Assembly (NCBI RefSeq): GCF_002902385.1
Contig: NZ_PPQH01000040.1
Span: 1 to 64,000 of the forward strand
Length of the DNA stretch: 64,000 nucleotides
Source: Staphylococcus intermedius NCTC 11048
Lineage (GTDB): Bacteria; Bacillota; Bacilli; Staphylococcales; Staphylococcaceae
Direction of reading: 5' to 3'
How positions within the stretch are numbered: position 1 is the first letter of the stretch; each line of letters begins with the position of its first letter. Below the pieces are notes generated by a model. It was not told the DNA's origin. It searched no databases and saw only the letters and a list, made by a program, of their open reading frames with translations. The translations under genes and the position numbers were made by a program. Shown one piece after another: positions 7,528 through 16,493 of the stretch.

Positions 7528-9111
7528 ATGAGAGTAGCCATTGTCGGAATGGGAACAGCAGGCGTGAGTGTTTTGAGACAACTCGTAAAGTATAAACAGT
7601 TTAAAAAGTTAGAAGTCGATTTATATGATGATGCAGATCGAATGGGCCAAGGAGAACCTTTTCAAAATGATAGCGAAGATTTTTTAATCAATGTGCCTGT
7701 TGACCACTTATCATTAAATATTGATAATGTTTTAGAATTTAGAGAGTGGTACAACGAACAAGATACTTTTGATTATGGGGATGCCGAATATTTACCAAGA
7801 TATGTATTTGGACATTACATGAAGAGCTATTTAGAACAGTTTGACACGACATTCGATAATGTCAATGTCATTAAACATGAAGTGACGCATATGTATGTTG
7901 AAGAGCAAAAAAGCGAAATTATTCCTAAGCGTATTGTCGTATGCACTGGGGATGATGTCAATTCATGTCAAAAATATGATTATGTGTTCTTCACAATAGG
8001 TACGATGTCTTATCAGGATCCATTTGGTTTGAAAGGGCTAAAAGGTTATATTCATTCGCCGTATCCAGCCAATCAAACGTTAGCTGAAGTTGATGATAAC
8101 GAAGCTGTAGCGATTATTGGGACAGGGTTAGCAAGTTTAGATGTCGTACGTCATGCTTTAAGTCATCATCAGCATCGACCTATTGTGATGGCGAGCCGTA
8201 GCGGTAAATTACCTAGTGTGCGTGGAACGATGCAAGACATCATGTTCCAATTTGTAACGATTGAAAATTTTGACGCATTGAAAGCTAAAAACATGGGTGT
8301 AGTGCCTTTAGAAGAAGCGGTTGCATTGTTTAAAAAAGAGTTTGAAGTGCGCGACATTCCATTAGAGAAGTTGTTAAAGCGTCGTAAATATGATGCGATT
8401 CGTGACTTGAATTATGATTTGAATCATCCAGAAGAAGTCGGGGCGTTACAAAGTATATTTGAAACGTTAAAAGAAAATATGGATTGGATTTGGAATAGTT
8501 TAAGTCGTGAAGACCAAGAACAATTTCTCAATAAATACCATCGCTACTTGAGGGAAAATACGAATCCGATGCCAAGAGAAACTGCACAATTGTTAGTGGA
8601 TGAAATCAAAGCAGGACATCTACAAGTGTTGTCAGGTTTAGAGCACGTACGCCAATTTTATGGTAAATATCGTTTACGCTTTAAAAATGTTGATGAAGAG
8701 ATGAAAATGGATGTCATCATTAATGCTACGGGGCCAAAGAAACATTTAAGCCAATTAGATGAAGACGACGCATTACTTTTAGATGTGGCCAACCGTCAAA
8801 TCGTTCAAGCGCATCCACTCGGAGGGATTCAAATCGTACCGTCAACGAACGAAGTCATCAGCCCGTTGTATGGCACGTTAAACAATATGCGTGCAATTGG
8901 ACAAATGACGAACGGTGTTAACTTTGAACGTAATGGTGTAACGATGATTATTCAACAAGCCGTTCGTGCGGTAGAAAATTTATATGATACGTATAAAGCG
9001 AAAAAATCACTAGAAAAAGAAGCGCGTAAACAACAAAAGAAAGCTGAAGAAAAAGCAAAAAAGAAAAAAGAAAAGAAGAAAGATAAGAAGAAAAAGAAGA
9101 AGAAAAAATAA
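7528..9111 (+). CDS. FAD/NAD(P)-binding protein with a poly-lysine tail
   Basis: 527 residues. N-terminal Rossmann motif VGMGTAGVSVLRQL (residues 6-19) and a second dinucleotide motif IGTGLASLDVVRHA near 199 place it in the FAD-NAD(P)-binding family (NAD_binding_9), whose members are orphan oxidoreductases. The last 30 or so residues are nearly all lysine with a few glutamates, encoded by an A-rich stretch (9040-9108). The tail suggests an electrostatic contact with membrane or nucleic acid. Start ATG 7528 after TAAGGATGGTG. It stands alone and its substrate is unknown. Confidence 0.88.
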   Translation: MRVAIVGMGTAGVSVLRQLVKYKQFKKLEVDLYDDADRMGQGEPFQNDSEDFLINVPVDHLSLNIDNVLEFREWYNEQDTFDYGDAEYLPRYVFGHYMKSYLEQFDTTFDNVNVIKHEVTHMYVEEQKSEIIPKRIVVCTGDDVNSCQKYDYVFFTIGTMSYQDPFGLKGLKGYIHSPYPANQTLAEVDDNEAVAIIGTGLASLDVVRHALSHHQHRPIVMASRSGKLPSVRGTMQDIMFQFVTIENFDALKAKNMGVVPLEEAVALFKKEFEVRDIPLEKLLKRRKYDAIRDLNYDLNHPEEVGALQSIFETLKENMDWIWNSLSREDQEQFLNKYHRYLRENTNPMPRETAQLLVDEIKAGHLQVLSGLEHVRQFYGKYRLRFKNVDEEMKMDVIINATGPKKHLSQLDEDDALLLDVANRQIVQAHPLGGIQIVPSTNEVISPLYGTLNNMRAIGQMTNGVNFERNGVTMIIQQAVRAVENLYDTYKAKKSLEKEARKQQKKAEEKAKKKKEKKKDKKKKKKKK

Positions 9112-9211
9112 AGGGATTACACATAGTAGAATCGGTTAAACAGTGAAATAAATGACAATACTTTTAATTTGATGGTTCCTAATTTTTGATGTTCAATCAA
9201 TTGTAAAAATA

Positions 9212-9270
9212 AAAAAGATACGCTAATATAGACGCATGGACTTTTCATAAGTTCATGCGTATCTTTTATT
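9212..9270 (+). terminator. Terminator before the riboflavin operon
   Basis: Outer stem AAAAGATACGC with GCGTATCTTTT, containing an extra inner stem around CATG; followed by TTTTATT. It isolates the FMN-switch transcript from the FAD-protein gene. Confidence 0.8.
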
Positions 9271-9292
9271 CTCAATACAATTTCATATATTC

Positions 9293-9421
9293 TTTCGGGG
9301 CTGGGTGAAATTCCCAACCGGCAGTAAATGTAAGCCTGCGACCCGTATCATTGATTTGGTATGGCTGATCTAGTGAGAATCTAGAGCCGACAGTGAAAGT
9401 CTGGATGGGAGGAAGAATAGT
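9293..9421 (+). promoter_or_regulatory. FMN riboswitch (RFN element)
   Basis: All RFN landmarks are present in order: TCGGGGCTGGGTGAAATTCC, CCGGCAGTAAA, AGCCTGCGACCC, TGATCTAGTGAGAATCTAGA, GCCGACAGTGAAAGTCTGGA, and the closing GGGAGGAAGA. Binds FMN and turns off the rib operon downstream. A terminator hairpin at 9520 is the likely expression platform. Confidence 0.97.
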
Positions 9422-9519
9422 GACGACAATTTTTCACAATTCAGTTGTGGGTTTATTTGTCGTATCCAAATTTTGAATGAAACAGAAGCAATGTGTTTTG
9501 CTTTCTTTTCATATATCCT

Positions 9520-9554
9520 ACCACTCGAAGTCGACAATCGGGTGGCTTTTTTAT
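9520..9554 (+). terminator. Riboswitch-controlled attenuator ahead of ribD
   Basis: CCACTCG with CGGGTGG (one wobble) followed by CTTTTTT, ending 14 bases before the ribD start. Position between aptamer and first gene fits FMN-dependent premature termination. Confidence 0.8.
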
Positions 9555-9567
9555 TGAGGTGAAGGTT

Positions 9568-10614
9568 TTGAATCATTATTTAGAATATGCGATACAATTG
9601 GCGGAAATGACGGAAGGCCAAACTGGAACGAATCCAGCAGTGGGTGCCGTCATTGTAAAAGATGGCCGTATCATTGGTTTTGGTGCGCATTTGAAAAAAG
9701 GTGAGCGACATGCCGAGATTCAAGCGATTGATATGGCAGGTTCAGAGCAAGTTAAAGGTGCGACCATTTACGTTTCACTCGAACCATGTTCACATTACGG
9801 AAGTACACCACCATGTGCCCAACGGATCATTGACACAGGTATTGCAAAGGTCGTCTATGCTGCCAAAGATACGACGTTACAAGAAACGGGTCATGACATG
9901 ATGGCGCAACATGGCATCGAGGTAGCATATCGTCCGCATCCACGCGCACAACAATTGTATGCTGATTTTTATAACAGTAAAGAGGAAGCAGTGCCCATTG
10001 TGACAGTGAAAGTCAGTGCGAGTTTAGATGGCAAACAAGCGACAGATCATTTTGAAAGTCAATGGATTACATCAAAAGCAGTAAAAGCAGATGTTTTTCA
10101 ATTAAGACATACGCATGATGCCATCTTAACGGGAAATGGGACACTGACTCATGATAATCCGAGTTTAACGACACGCATTGAAGACGGGCATCATCCAGCG
10201 AAAGTGATTTTGTCGCGTTCTGGCAAAATTAACTGGGATGCACAGCTGTTTCAAGATCGCGTGACACCGATTTATATTTATACAGAAAATCAAGCACTGT
10301 CAACGTCAATGGACCATGTTGAAATCATCTATCAAACAAATATCCAAATTGAAGCAGTGCTCAAAGATTTATATCAAAAAGGTTATGGTCGTGTTCTTGT
10401 CGAAGCAGGCCCTAACGTCACTTCACAATTTTTAGCGTCTCGATTTGTGACGCACTTCATCCTATATTTAGCCCCGAAAATCATAGGTGGTCAAGGTGTC
10501 AACCAATTTTATCAAACTGAATTTGTTACACCTTTAAACCAACTACCACAATTTGAAATTGTACACACTGACATATTAGATACCGATATTAAATTGCACA
10601 TGCAAAGGAAGTGA
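9568..10614 (+). CDS. ribD: Riboflavin biosynthesis deaminase/reductase RibD
   Basis: 348 residues. Bifunctional: the N-terminal deaminase carries zinc ligands H48 (in HAE, with E50 catalytic), C74 in EPCSHYG and C83 in PPC; the C-terminal reductase uses NADPH (VKVSASLDGK; GPNVTSQFL). Converts the ring-opened pyrimidine into the ribityl precursor. The start is taken as TTG 9568, because GAGGTGAAGG sits 6 bases ahead; the longer ORF from 9493 would read through the attenuator. First gene of ribD-ribE-ribBA-ribH. Confidence 0.95.
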   Translation: MNHYLEYAIQLAEMTEGQTGTNPAVGAVIVKDGRIIGFGAHLKKGERHAEIQAIDMAGSEQVKGATIYVSLEPCSHYGSTPPCAQRIIDTGIAKVVYAAKDTTLQETGHDMMAQHGIEVAYRPHPRAQQLYADFYNSKEEAVPIVTVKVSASLDGKQATDHFESQWITSKAVKADVFQLRHTHDAILTGNGTLTHDNPSLTTRIEDGHHPAKVILSRSGKINWDAQLFQDRVTPIYIYTENQALSTSMDHVEIIYQTNIQIEAVLKDLYQKGYGRVLVEAGPNVTSQFLASRFVTHFILYLAPKIIGGQGVNQFYQTEFVTPLNQLPQFEIVHTDILDTDIKLHMQRK

Positions 10615-10618
10615 CGAC

Positions 10619-11248
10619 ATGTTCACAGGTATCGTTGAAGAGGTCGGTACAATTCAACATATTCAAAAACGTAACCCCACAACAACACTTACCATTCAAT
10701 GTCAAAAAATATTAGAGGACATGCAAATTGGAGATTCGATGAGTGTGAACGGTACATGTTTGACTGTGACACGGTTTGACCAACATAGTTTTACAGTTGA
10801 TGTCATACAAGGTACCGAAGATAGAACATACTTAGCTGACTTAAAAACAAATGATTCGGTTAATTTAGAACGTGCACTATTGGCCACTGGAAGACTAGGG
10901 GGTCATTTTGTACAAGGTCATGTCGATGGAAAAGGCGTCATTCAACACATTCAAACATCGCAAAATGAATGGATTTATACGATTAAAGCTGAACCGTGTT
11001 TGCTCGATCAAATGATTCCACAAGGCTCTATTGCTGTCGATGGTGTGAGCTTAACGGTGTTTAAAAAGTATCGTGATCGTTTTGATATTCATTTAATTCC
11101 CGAAACACGTAAAGCAACGATTCTTGCTGACAAAAAGCAAGGCAATCCTGTTCATTTAGAAACCGACATGCTATTTAAATATGTCCAAGCGATCACAAAA
11201 CAAAAATCACAGCTGTCTGTAGAAGATTTATTGAATGCAGGTTTTTAA
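10619..11248 (+). CDS. ribE: Riboflavin synthase alpha chain
   Basis: 209 residues, built of two homologous lumazine-binding barrels (1-97 and 98-195): MFTGIVEEVG opens the first and GHFVQGHVDG the second; both have an SVNG/AVDG-type turn. Dismutates two 6,7-dimethyl-8-ribityllumazine molecules to riboflavin plus the pyrimidine. Starts 4 bases after ribD stops. Called ribE here, as in Bacillus and Staphylococcus operon usage (ribC in E. coli). Confidence 0.95.
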   Translation: MFTGIVEEVGTIQHIQKRNPTTTLTIQCQKILEDMQIGDSMSVNGTCLTVTRFDQHSFTVDVIQGTEDRTYLADLKTNDSVNLERALLATGRLGGHFVQGHVDGKGVIQHIQTSQNEWIYTIKAEPCLLDQMIPQGSIAVDGVSLTVFKKYRDRFDIHLIPETRKATILADKKQGNPVHLETDMLFKYVQAITKQKSQLSVEDLLNAGF

Positions 11249-11260
11249 GGAGGGGCTTAA

Positions 11261-12442
11261 ATGCAATTAGACAAAATTGAAGAAGCGTTAGAGGCATTGA
11301 AACAAGGCGACATGATTATTGTCGTTGATGATGAAGACCGTGAAAATGAAGGAGATCTTGTTGCCATTACAGAGTGGATGCATGATGATACGATAAATTT
11401 TATGGCGAAATATGGCCGTGGCCTCATATGCACACCAATTTCTGCAGAGATTGCCAAACAAGCAGGCCTTGATAGTATGGTTAAACATAACAATGATCCA
11501 CACGGCACAGCATTTACACAAAGTATTGATCACGTGCATTCGACAACAGGTATCAGTGCTTTTGAAAGAACAGCCACAGTCAGAGCGCTGATTGATGATG
11601 AGATGACAGCAGAAACATTTCATCAACCTGGCCATATTTTTCCACTTATTGCCAAAGAGAAAGGTGTCCTTGAACGTCGTGGTCATACGGAAGCGACGAT
11701 TGATTTGGCCAAATTAACAGGTGCACGTCCAGCTGGTGTCATATGTGAAATTATGAATGAGGATGGTACGATGGCGAAAGGTGAACAATTAGAACAATTT
11801 AAAGCGAAACATCAATTGAAAATGATCTCAATTGAAGACCTTGTGGCATATATTAAAGCGGAACAGCCATTGATTTCAGTGGAAGCTAAAATTAAATTAC
11901 CAACAAAATTTGGTGAATTTGATATGTACGGTTTTACATCAACCATTGACGGAGAAGAACATTTAGCATTGGTGAAAGGTGACATCAAACCAATAATGAA
12001 TGTTCGCATCCATTCTGCTTGCGCAACAGGCGATATTTTTCATAGTGAAAGATGTGACTGTGGCGAACAATTGGAAGCTTCAATGGCATATATACAAGAA
12101 CATGGTGGCATGGTGCTGTATTTGCCGCAAGAAGGGCGTGGCATCGGCTTGATGAATAAATTGAAAGCTTATGAATTAATTGAACAAGGTTATGATACTG
12201 TTTCGGCAAATGAAGCACTTGGTTTCGAACCGGATTTACGTGAATATGATATTGCAGCCCAAATTTTAAAACATTTTAATATTACGGCTGTCAATTTATT
12301 AAGCAATAATCCTGAAAAGTTATATGGATTACAGCGATATGGGATTCAAATTGCACAACGTATTCCAGTCATTACTGAAACAAATGTGCATAACCATGAT
12401 TATATGCAAGTGAAAAAATTACAAATGGGACATTTAATTTAA
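11261..12442 (+). CDS. ribBA: Bifunctional 3,4-dihydroxy-2-butanone-4-phosphate synthase / GTP cyclohydrolase II
   Basis: 393 residues. Residues 1-200 are the DHBP synthase (DDEDRENEGDL acid cluster; HTEATIDLAKL). Residues 205-393 are GTP cyclohydrolase II with the zinc cysteines in CATGDIFHSERCDCG and the catalytic QEGRGIGL loop. It supplies both starting branches of riboflavin synthesis. Ribosome site AAGGAGGGG before ATG 11261. Confidence 0.96.
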   Translation: MQLDKIEEALEALKQGDMIIVVDDEDRENEGDLVAITEWMHDDTINFMAKYGRGLICTPISAEIAKQAGLDSMVKHNNDPHGTAFTQSIDHVHSTTGISAFERTATVRALIDDEMTAETFHQPGHIFPLIAKEKGVLERRGHTEATIDLAKLTGARPAGVICEIMNEDGTMAKGEQLEQFKAKHQLKMISIEDLVAYIKAEQPLISVEAKIKLPTKFGEFDMYGFTSTIDGEEHLALVKGDIKPIMNVRIHSACATGDIFHSERCDCGEQLEASMAYIQEHGGMVLYLPQEGRGIGLMNKLKAYELIEQGYDTVSANEALGFEPDLREYDIAAQILKHFNITAVNLLSNNPEKLYGLQRYGIQIAQRIPVITETNVHNHDYMQVKKLQMGHLI

Positions 12443-12454
12443 GGAGGAATTAGG

Positions 12455-12922
12455 ATGAAATTCGAAGGTCAATTAAATGGTAAAGGGTTAAAAATTGGAG
12501 TCGTGGTGAGTCGTTTTAATGATTTAATTACAGGACGTTTATTAGATGGTGCTCAAGATGCGTTGAGAAGACATCAAGTAGCAGAAGAAGATGTGGATGT
12601 TGCATATGTACCAGGTGCATTTGAATTGCCAATCGTGGCGAAAAAAATGGCACAATCAGGTCAATACGATGCTGTCGTAACATTAGGATGTGTCATTCGA
12701 GGCGCAACATCACATTATGATTATGTCTGTAATGAAGCGGCAAAAGGCATTGCTAAGGCAAGTGATGATACAGGCGTACCGGTGATTTTCGGTGTGCTTA
12801 CGACAGAAAATATCGAACAAGCAATTGAGAGAGCAGGAACAAAAGCCGGCAATAAAGGGGCTGAATCTGCAGTCGGTGCAATTGAAATGGCTAACTTATT
12901 GCGACAAATGAATGCGTCATAA
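12455..12922 (+). CDS. ribH: 6,7-dimethyl-8-ribityllumazine synthase
   Basis: 155 residues, the usual length for the icosahedral enzyme. [25 protein letters not shown] and [16 protein letters not shown] (catalytic H) are family motifs. It joins the pyrimidine and butanone-phosphate branches. Last rib gene, AAGGAGG before the ATG. Downstream a hairpin (TGCCCT...AGGGCA, 12975-13006) lacks a T tract, so the operon end is not clearly marked. Confidence 0.96.
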   Translation: MKFEGQLNGKGLKIGVVVSRFNDLITGRLLDGAQDALRRHQVAEEDVDVAYVPGAFELPIVAKKMAQSGQYDAVVTLGCVIRGATSHYDYVCNEAAKGIAKASDDTGVPVIFGVLTTENIEQAIERAGTKAGNKGAESAVGAIEMANLLRQMNAS

Positions 12923-13094
12923 CGTGTTGTGATGATGCGTTCATTTGAGTGAATGTGCTATAGATTATTGAACTTGCCCTTGCGCACTAGAAATGTGGCT
13001 AGGGCAGGTCCTGTAATCTTATGCGTAATGCGACAAATACATCAATGAATAGACCGACGAAAAACGGATACGAATTCTAATACGTTTCAAATGG

Positions 13095-13628
13095 TTAATC
13101 ATTGTAAAATAGGTTCATTAAAGATGCGACTTGTGACTCAATGGATTTCCTTTGATGATTATCGTCATTTAAGTAAATCGTCACTAATTCTATCATGCCG
13201 CCTGCAAAAAATTGTATAAACCAATCATGATTGACAGAAGTTTTTAATGTCGGAAGTCCTTTTTTGTTTAACTCATTGACAATTAATGTTTTAAACTGAC
13301 TTTTATATTTATCCGCATTTTGAATGTTAAATAACTTTTTAAAAAATGTTTGGTGTTCATGAAAATAATGAAACCAAATTTTTGTACCCTCTGAAAGGCC
13401 TAATTCCTTTTTGGCTTCACAAATCTCCTCTAATTCTTGAAATTTTTCACTTACAATAAAGTTGAGTAAATCATATTTGTCCAGGTAATGGAGATAAAAA
13501 GTTTTACGTCCGATTTGCGCATGTTCTGTAATCTGTTTAACAGTGAGACAATCAAAATCTCCCTCGTTGAATAATGTTAAGAAACTTTGCTGAATGCCAC
13601 GTTTCGTTTTGACAATTCGTAAATCCAT
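13095..13628 (-). CDS. TetR-family transcriptional regulator
   Basis: 177 residues. The N-terminal helix-turn-helix is typical (TVKQITEHAQIGRKTFYLHYLDKYDLL, about 29-55). The C-terminal ligand domain is of the TetR_C_8 (DhaS-like) kind (FFAGGMIELVTIYL). Divergent from the hydrolase gene at 13793 with a 164-base shared promoter region containing a 14-bp palindrome, so it probably represses the hydrolase and itself. Inducer unknown. Start ATG 13628 follows AAAAGGAG. Confidence 0.88.
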   Translation of the reverse strand: MDLRIVKTKRGIQQSFLTLFNEGDFDCLTVKQITEHAQIGRKTFYLHYLDKYDLLNFIVSEKFQELEEICEAKKELGLSEGTKIWFHYFHEHQTFFKKLFNIQNADKYKSQFKTLIVNELNKKGLPTLKTSVNHDWFIQFFAGGMIELVTIYLNDDNHQRKSIESQVASLMNLFYND

Positions 13629-13685
13629 TAATCTGAACTCCTTTTATAACCCAAATTGTGATAAGTGGGTTTTATTTCACATGTT

Positions 13686-13699
13686 TGAATAGCTATTCA
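13686..13699. promoter_or_regulatory. Candidate TetR-type operator
   Basis: Perfect 14-bp palindrome TGAATAGCTATTCA midway between the divergent regulator and hydrolase genes. A second inverted repeat (AACCCA-N12-TGGGTT, 13650-13673) lies closer to the regulator. The first has the size and symmetry of a TetR dimer site. Confidence 0.55.
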
Positions 13700-13792
13700 T
13701 TGTATTCATCCAGTAATTTGCTATCATACATTATACACAGGTGAGTATTAAACATCCAGAGAGTTTTAAAGTTAAATGGAGGGATATTCAAA

Positions 13793-14716
13793 ATGAAAAC
13801 AGAAAATGTGAAGTTTAAAACACGAGGGATCCATACAGCTGGAATTTTAAGAATACCTGATGGAGTGGCATCACAAACACTACCAACGATTATCGTCATG
13901 CATCCAATTAGTAGTGTTAAAGAACAAACAGCTAGTATTTATGCTGAAAAGTTAACTGAAGAAGGATTTGTAACGTTTGCTTTTGATGCAGGTCATCAAG
14001 GTGAATTAGCTGAAGCACCAGATTATATTGAAAACCCATATTATAGAGTAGAAGATATCAAATATGCGATTGATTATTTGAATACGCGAGACGTTGTTGA
14101 TAATGCACGTATTGGAATTTTAGGTATTTGTGGTGGTGGCGGTTATGCTGTGAATGCAAGTTTAACAGATAAGCGGATTAAAGTTGTCGGTACAGTCGTC
14201 GCAGCAGATTTTGGTACGTTAATTAGAGAAGGCGATTTATCACCGGATGCCGCTTTAGATACACTTCATTCTGTGGCACAACAGCGCGAAGCTGAAGCGA
14301 CAGGTGCTGAGGTGTCTTATACACAATATATTCCTGATTCAGAAGAACAATTGAAAGAAGCGGGGATTAATGATATTGATATCGTTCAAGCTGTAAATTA
14401 TTATCGAACAGATCGCGGTCATCATGCAAATGCGATTAACCGATATCGTCAAATCAGTATAGGGGATATTGCTGGTTTTGATGCATTTCATTTAGCCGAT
14501 AAATTGTTAGATCAACCATTGTATATTGTTGCGGGTAATATTCCAGGTGGCTTTGGTTCTTATCGATTTGCGTATGAACTTTTCGATAAAGCTTATACAA
14601 GAGTTAAAAAATTGCACATTGTCGAAGGGGCTTCACATTACGACTTATATGATCAACCAAAACCTGTAGCAGAAGCATTATCAGGCTTAATCCCATTTTA
14701 CAAAGAAAAGTTATAA
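13793..14716 (+). CDS. Alpha/beta hydrolase, dienelactone hydrolase-like
   Basis: 307 residues. Alpha/beta fold with nucleophile elbow GICGGGG: the nucleophile is C113 instead of serine, as in dienelactone hydrolases. The histidine is H282 in EGASHYDLYD; the acid is probably in the VAGNIPGGFG region but is not obvious. An inserted lid occupies 145-225. Resembles the YcjY/DLH family of unknown substrate. ATG 13793 after GGAGGG. The neighbouring TetR gene suggests induction by a small molecule. Confidence 0.85.
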   Translation: MKTENVKFKTRGIHTAGILRIPDGVASQTLPTIIVMHPISSVKEQTASIYAEKLTEEGFVTFAFDAGHQGELAEAPDYIENPYYRVEDIKYAIDYLNTRDVVDNARIGILGICGGGGYAVNASLTDKRIKVVGTVVAADFGTLIREGDLSPDAALDTLHSVAQQREAEATGAEVSYTQYIPDSEEQLKEAGINDIDIVQAVNYYRTDRGHHANAINRYRQISIGDIAGFDAFHLADKLLDQPLYIVAGNIPGGFGSYRFAYELFDKAYTRVKKLHIVEGASHYDLYDQPKPVAEALSGLIPFYKEKL

Positions 14717-14747
14717 ACCCATTTTAAGAACAAAATCATTTCTACTT

Positions 14748-15008
14748 GGAAGGGGGATGGGACATAATCATTTTTGATGCTGTGGATGCAGTATTTTGTT
14801 TTTAACTTCATCCCTTAAGAGTCTCAGCCTTCTGGCAACCATGCTCCAAATACTGAAAGAGAGGGAAAGTTTCTAATATGAAGACAATCCATAGCATTTA
14901 ATGATGACGACCAGTTCATCCTCATTTTTGGATGTTTTACCATCATAGATACATGTAAGTCCACAAAAATATAAGGACTGGGAAAACTTAATGTCCCAGC
15001 CCTTTTCC
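14748..15008. repeat. Inverted-repeat-bounded intergenic element, copy D
   Basis: Fills the gap between the hydrolase and putA. Its ends are imperfect inverted repeats: GGAAGGGGGATGGGACATAA at the left and, read backwards from the right, GGAAAAGGGCTGGGACATTA. Read on the minus strand, it matches by eye the element at 62486-62867 over its outer parts (including GCTATGG-TTGTC, the CCAGAAGGCTGAGACTC segment and the end segment with CATCAAAAA) but lacks most of the central palindrome. The right end also acts as a terminator. Confidence 0.6.
14973..15007. terminator. Terminator between hydrolase and putA
   Basis: GGACTGGGA with TCCCAGCCC (one mismatch), followed by TTTT on the plus strand and by T-rich sequence on the minus strand. 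It is the right-hand end of repeat copy D. Confidence 0.7.
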
Positions 15009-15018
15009 TCAGATTCAG

Positions 15019-16005
15019 TTAATGCTTGCGTCTCAAAATTTTAAATAACGCAACTGCACCTAATGTGACACTTGCTAATGAAATCAACGCTTTTGGTTTC
15101 ACAAACTCTTTTAATGCAAGTGTGATATTTTGTGGTCTTTCAGCTAAACGACGCATGAAATAACCAAACCAATCATCACCATAAGGCACATAAATTGTGA
15201 AGTTGTAACCTTCTTTAGCAATGGCTTCAGCAAGTTCAGATCTAAAACCATACAGCATTTGGAATTCAAATTTTGATTTATCAATATCATGCTTTTCAGC
15301 AAAGTCTTTGACATGATTAATGATGTTATGATCATGTGTTGCAATCGATGTAAAATTCTTTGTAGTCAACAATCGTTTTTCGATTAAGCGAATATAGTTT
15401 TCATCGATTTCTTCTTTCGTTTGGTAAGCAATGTAAGGTGATTCTTTGTAAGCCCCTTTAACGAGTCGTAAGCGCAAGTCTGGATATTTATCGATGAGTA
15501 CGTCAGCTTTAAATAGGTAAGCTTGAATCACAGTACCAACATTGTTGAACTCAGGCTTTAAACGATCTAATGTCTGCGTAATATCAAATAAACTGTCGTA
15601 TTTTTCAGTATCAATATTGATATGCATATGATCGTATGCTTCCGCTTTAGAAACGATTTGATGAATGTTGCGATATGAAAGACCGCGATCAAATTCGCTA
15701 CCAAGTTGACTCAATTTGACAGACATATGAGCGTCTAATTGATGTTCATGAATTGCTTCCATCACTTTTAATATATTATTTTTCGCTTCAATAGCATCTC
15801 GTTCGTTGTTCACAAATTCACCGAGATTATCTACTGTAACTGAAATGTTTTTCTCGTTCAGTCGTTTAATCGTTTTAATCACATCATCAATTGTATTCCC
15901 TGCAACGACTCTGTTTGCCCCTAATGAAGGCCCAATAGTTTTCGCTGCTGAATTTAAAAATGCATTATTAGACAATGCGATAAAAAAGTTTTTGACTAAG
16001 GCCAT
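15019..16005 (-). CDS. putA: Proline dehydrogenase (monofunctional)
   Basis: 328 residues, the length of Gram-positive stand-alone PRODH (S. aureus PutA, also listed as FadM). Oxidises L-proline to pyrroline-5-carboxylate with FAD, passing electrons to the membrane. Family segments: SVKLSQLG barrel strand, RLRLVKGAYKE (FAD/substrate), IATHDHNII, FQMLYG, and YVPYGDDWFGYFMRRLAERPQN near the C-terminus. The last 25 residues form a hydrophobic segment, a possible membrane contact. GGGAGG precedes the ATG. A near-perfect cre site 60 bases upstream suggests CcpA repression. Confidence 0.93.
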   Translation of the reverse strand: MALVKNFFIALSNNAFLNSAAKTIGPSLGANRVVAGNTIDDVIKTIKRLNEKNISVTVDNLGEFVNNERDAIEAKNNILKVMEAIHEHQLDAHMSVKLSQLGSEFDRGLSYRNIHQIVSKAEAYDHMHINIDTEKYDSLFDITQTLDRLKPEFNNVGTVIQAYLFKADVLIDKYPDLRLRLVKGAYKESPYIAYQTKEEIDENYIRLIEKRLLTTKNFTSIATHDHNIINHVKDFAEKHDIDKSKFEFQMLYGFRSELAEAIAKEGYNFTIYVPYGDDWFGYFMRRLAERPQNITLALKEFVKPKALISLASVTLGAVALFKILRRKH

Positions 16006-16065
16006 GCTGAATTCCTCCCATTATGTTTCTGATGTAATATCAGTGTATCATGAACAGATAAGGGA

Positions 16066-16080
16066 GGAAAACGTTTTCAT
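16066..16080 (-). promoter_or_regulatory. cre site (CcpA operator) of putA
   Basis: Minus-strand ATGAAAACGTTTTCC matches the consensus WTGNAANCGNWNNCW at 14 of 15 positions, around the palindrome GAAAACGTTTTC (16067-16078). It lies upstream of a possible -10 (TACACT, near 16043). Confidence 0.75.
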
Positions 16081-16185
16081 TAAAATAGAGGCGATTTTTC
16101 TTAACATAACGACTTGGTGTGTGTTCCAAATACAATTCGATGTAAAAAGTCACTGTTGGCGTATCAGGATGAGTGATGCTGTGCT

Positions 16186-16278
16186 TCAACATGAATAGGT
16201 TCTTGAGCAAAAGCTGTGATGAGCGGTGTGCACAAGAAAAGAGCGACACAAAACAAACATTTATAAATGAGCTTCATC
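16186..16278 (-). CDS. Possible 30-residue signal-peptide-like peptide
   Basis: ATG 16278 with AAGGAG 6 bases upstream encodes MKLIYKCLFCVALF, more hydrophobic residues, then TAFAQETYSC and a stop. The N-region lysines, hydrophobic core and AFA-Q cleavage-like site are those of a secretion signal, but nothing follows. One base fewer after FAQE would add EPIHVEAQHHSS, so it may be the frameshifted start of a lost secreted protein, or a true small peptide. The 488-base gap around it holds no other gene. Confidence 0.35.
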
Positions 16279-16493
16279 AAAAACTCCTTTAATCTGACTT
16301 TGTTTAACTTCAATATATCACCGCGATGTCAACGGACAATGAAGCCAATGTGAAGTTCTTCTTAAGTTCATCAATAGTAGTGTTAAATATTAACGTTTTG
16401 TAAAGAGAGTGACTGATTCTTTACGATATCTTTAAATGGCACGTAAGCAAATCGTGATAAAATAAAGTGAAAACAAATTAAGGGAGATAGACA

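Noticed and set aside
12975..13006. Hairpin TGCCCT/AGGGCA after ribH as operon terminator
   Set aside because: No T tract follows, so termination cannot be claimed from sequence.
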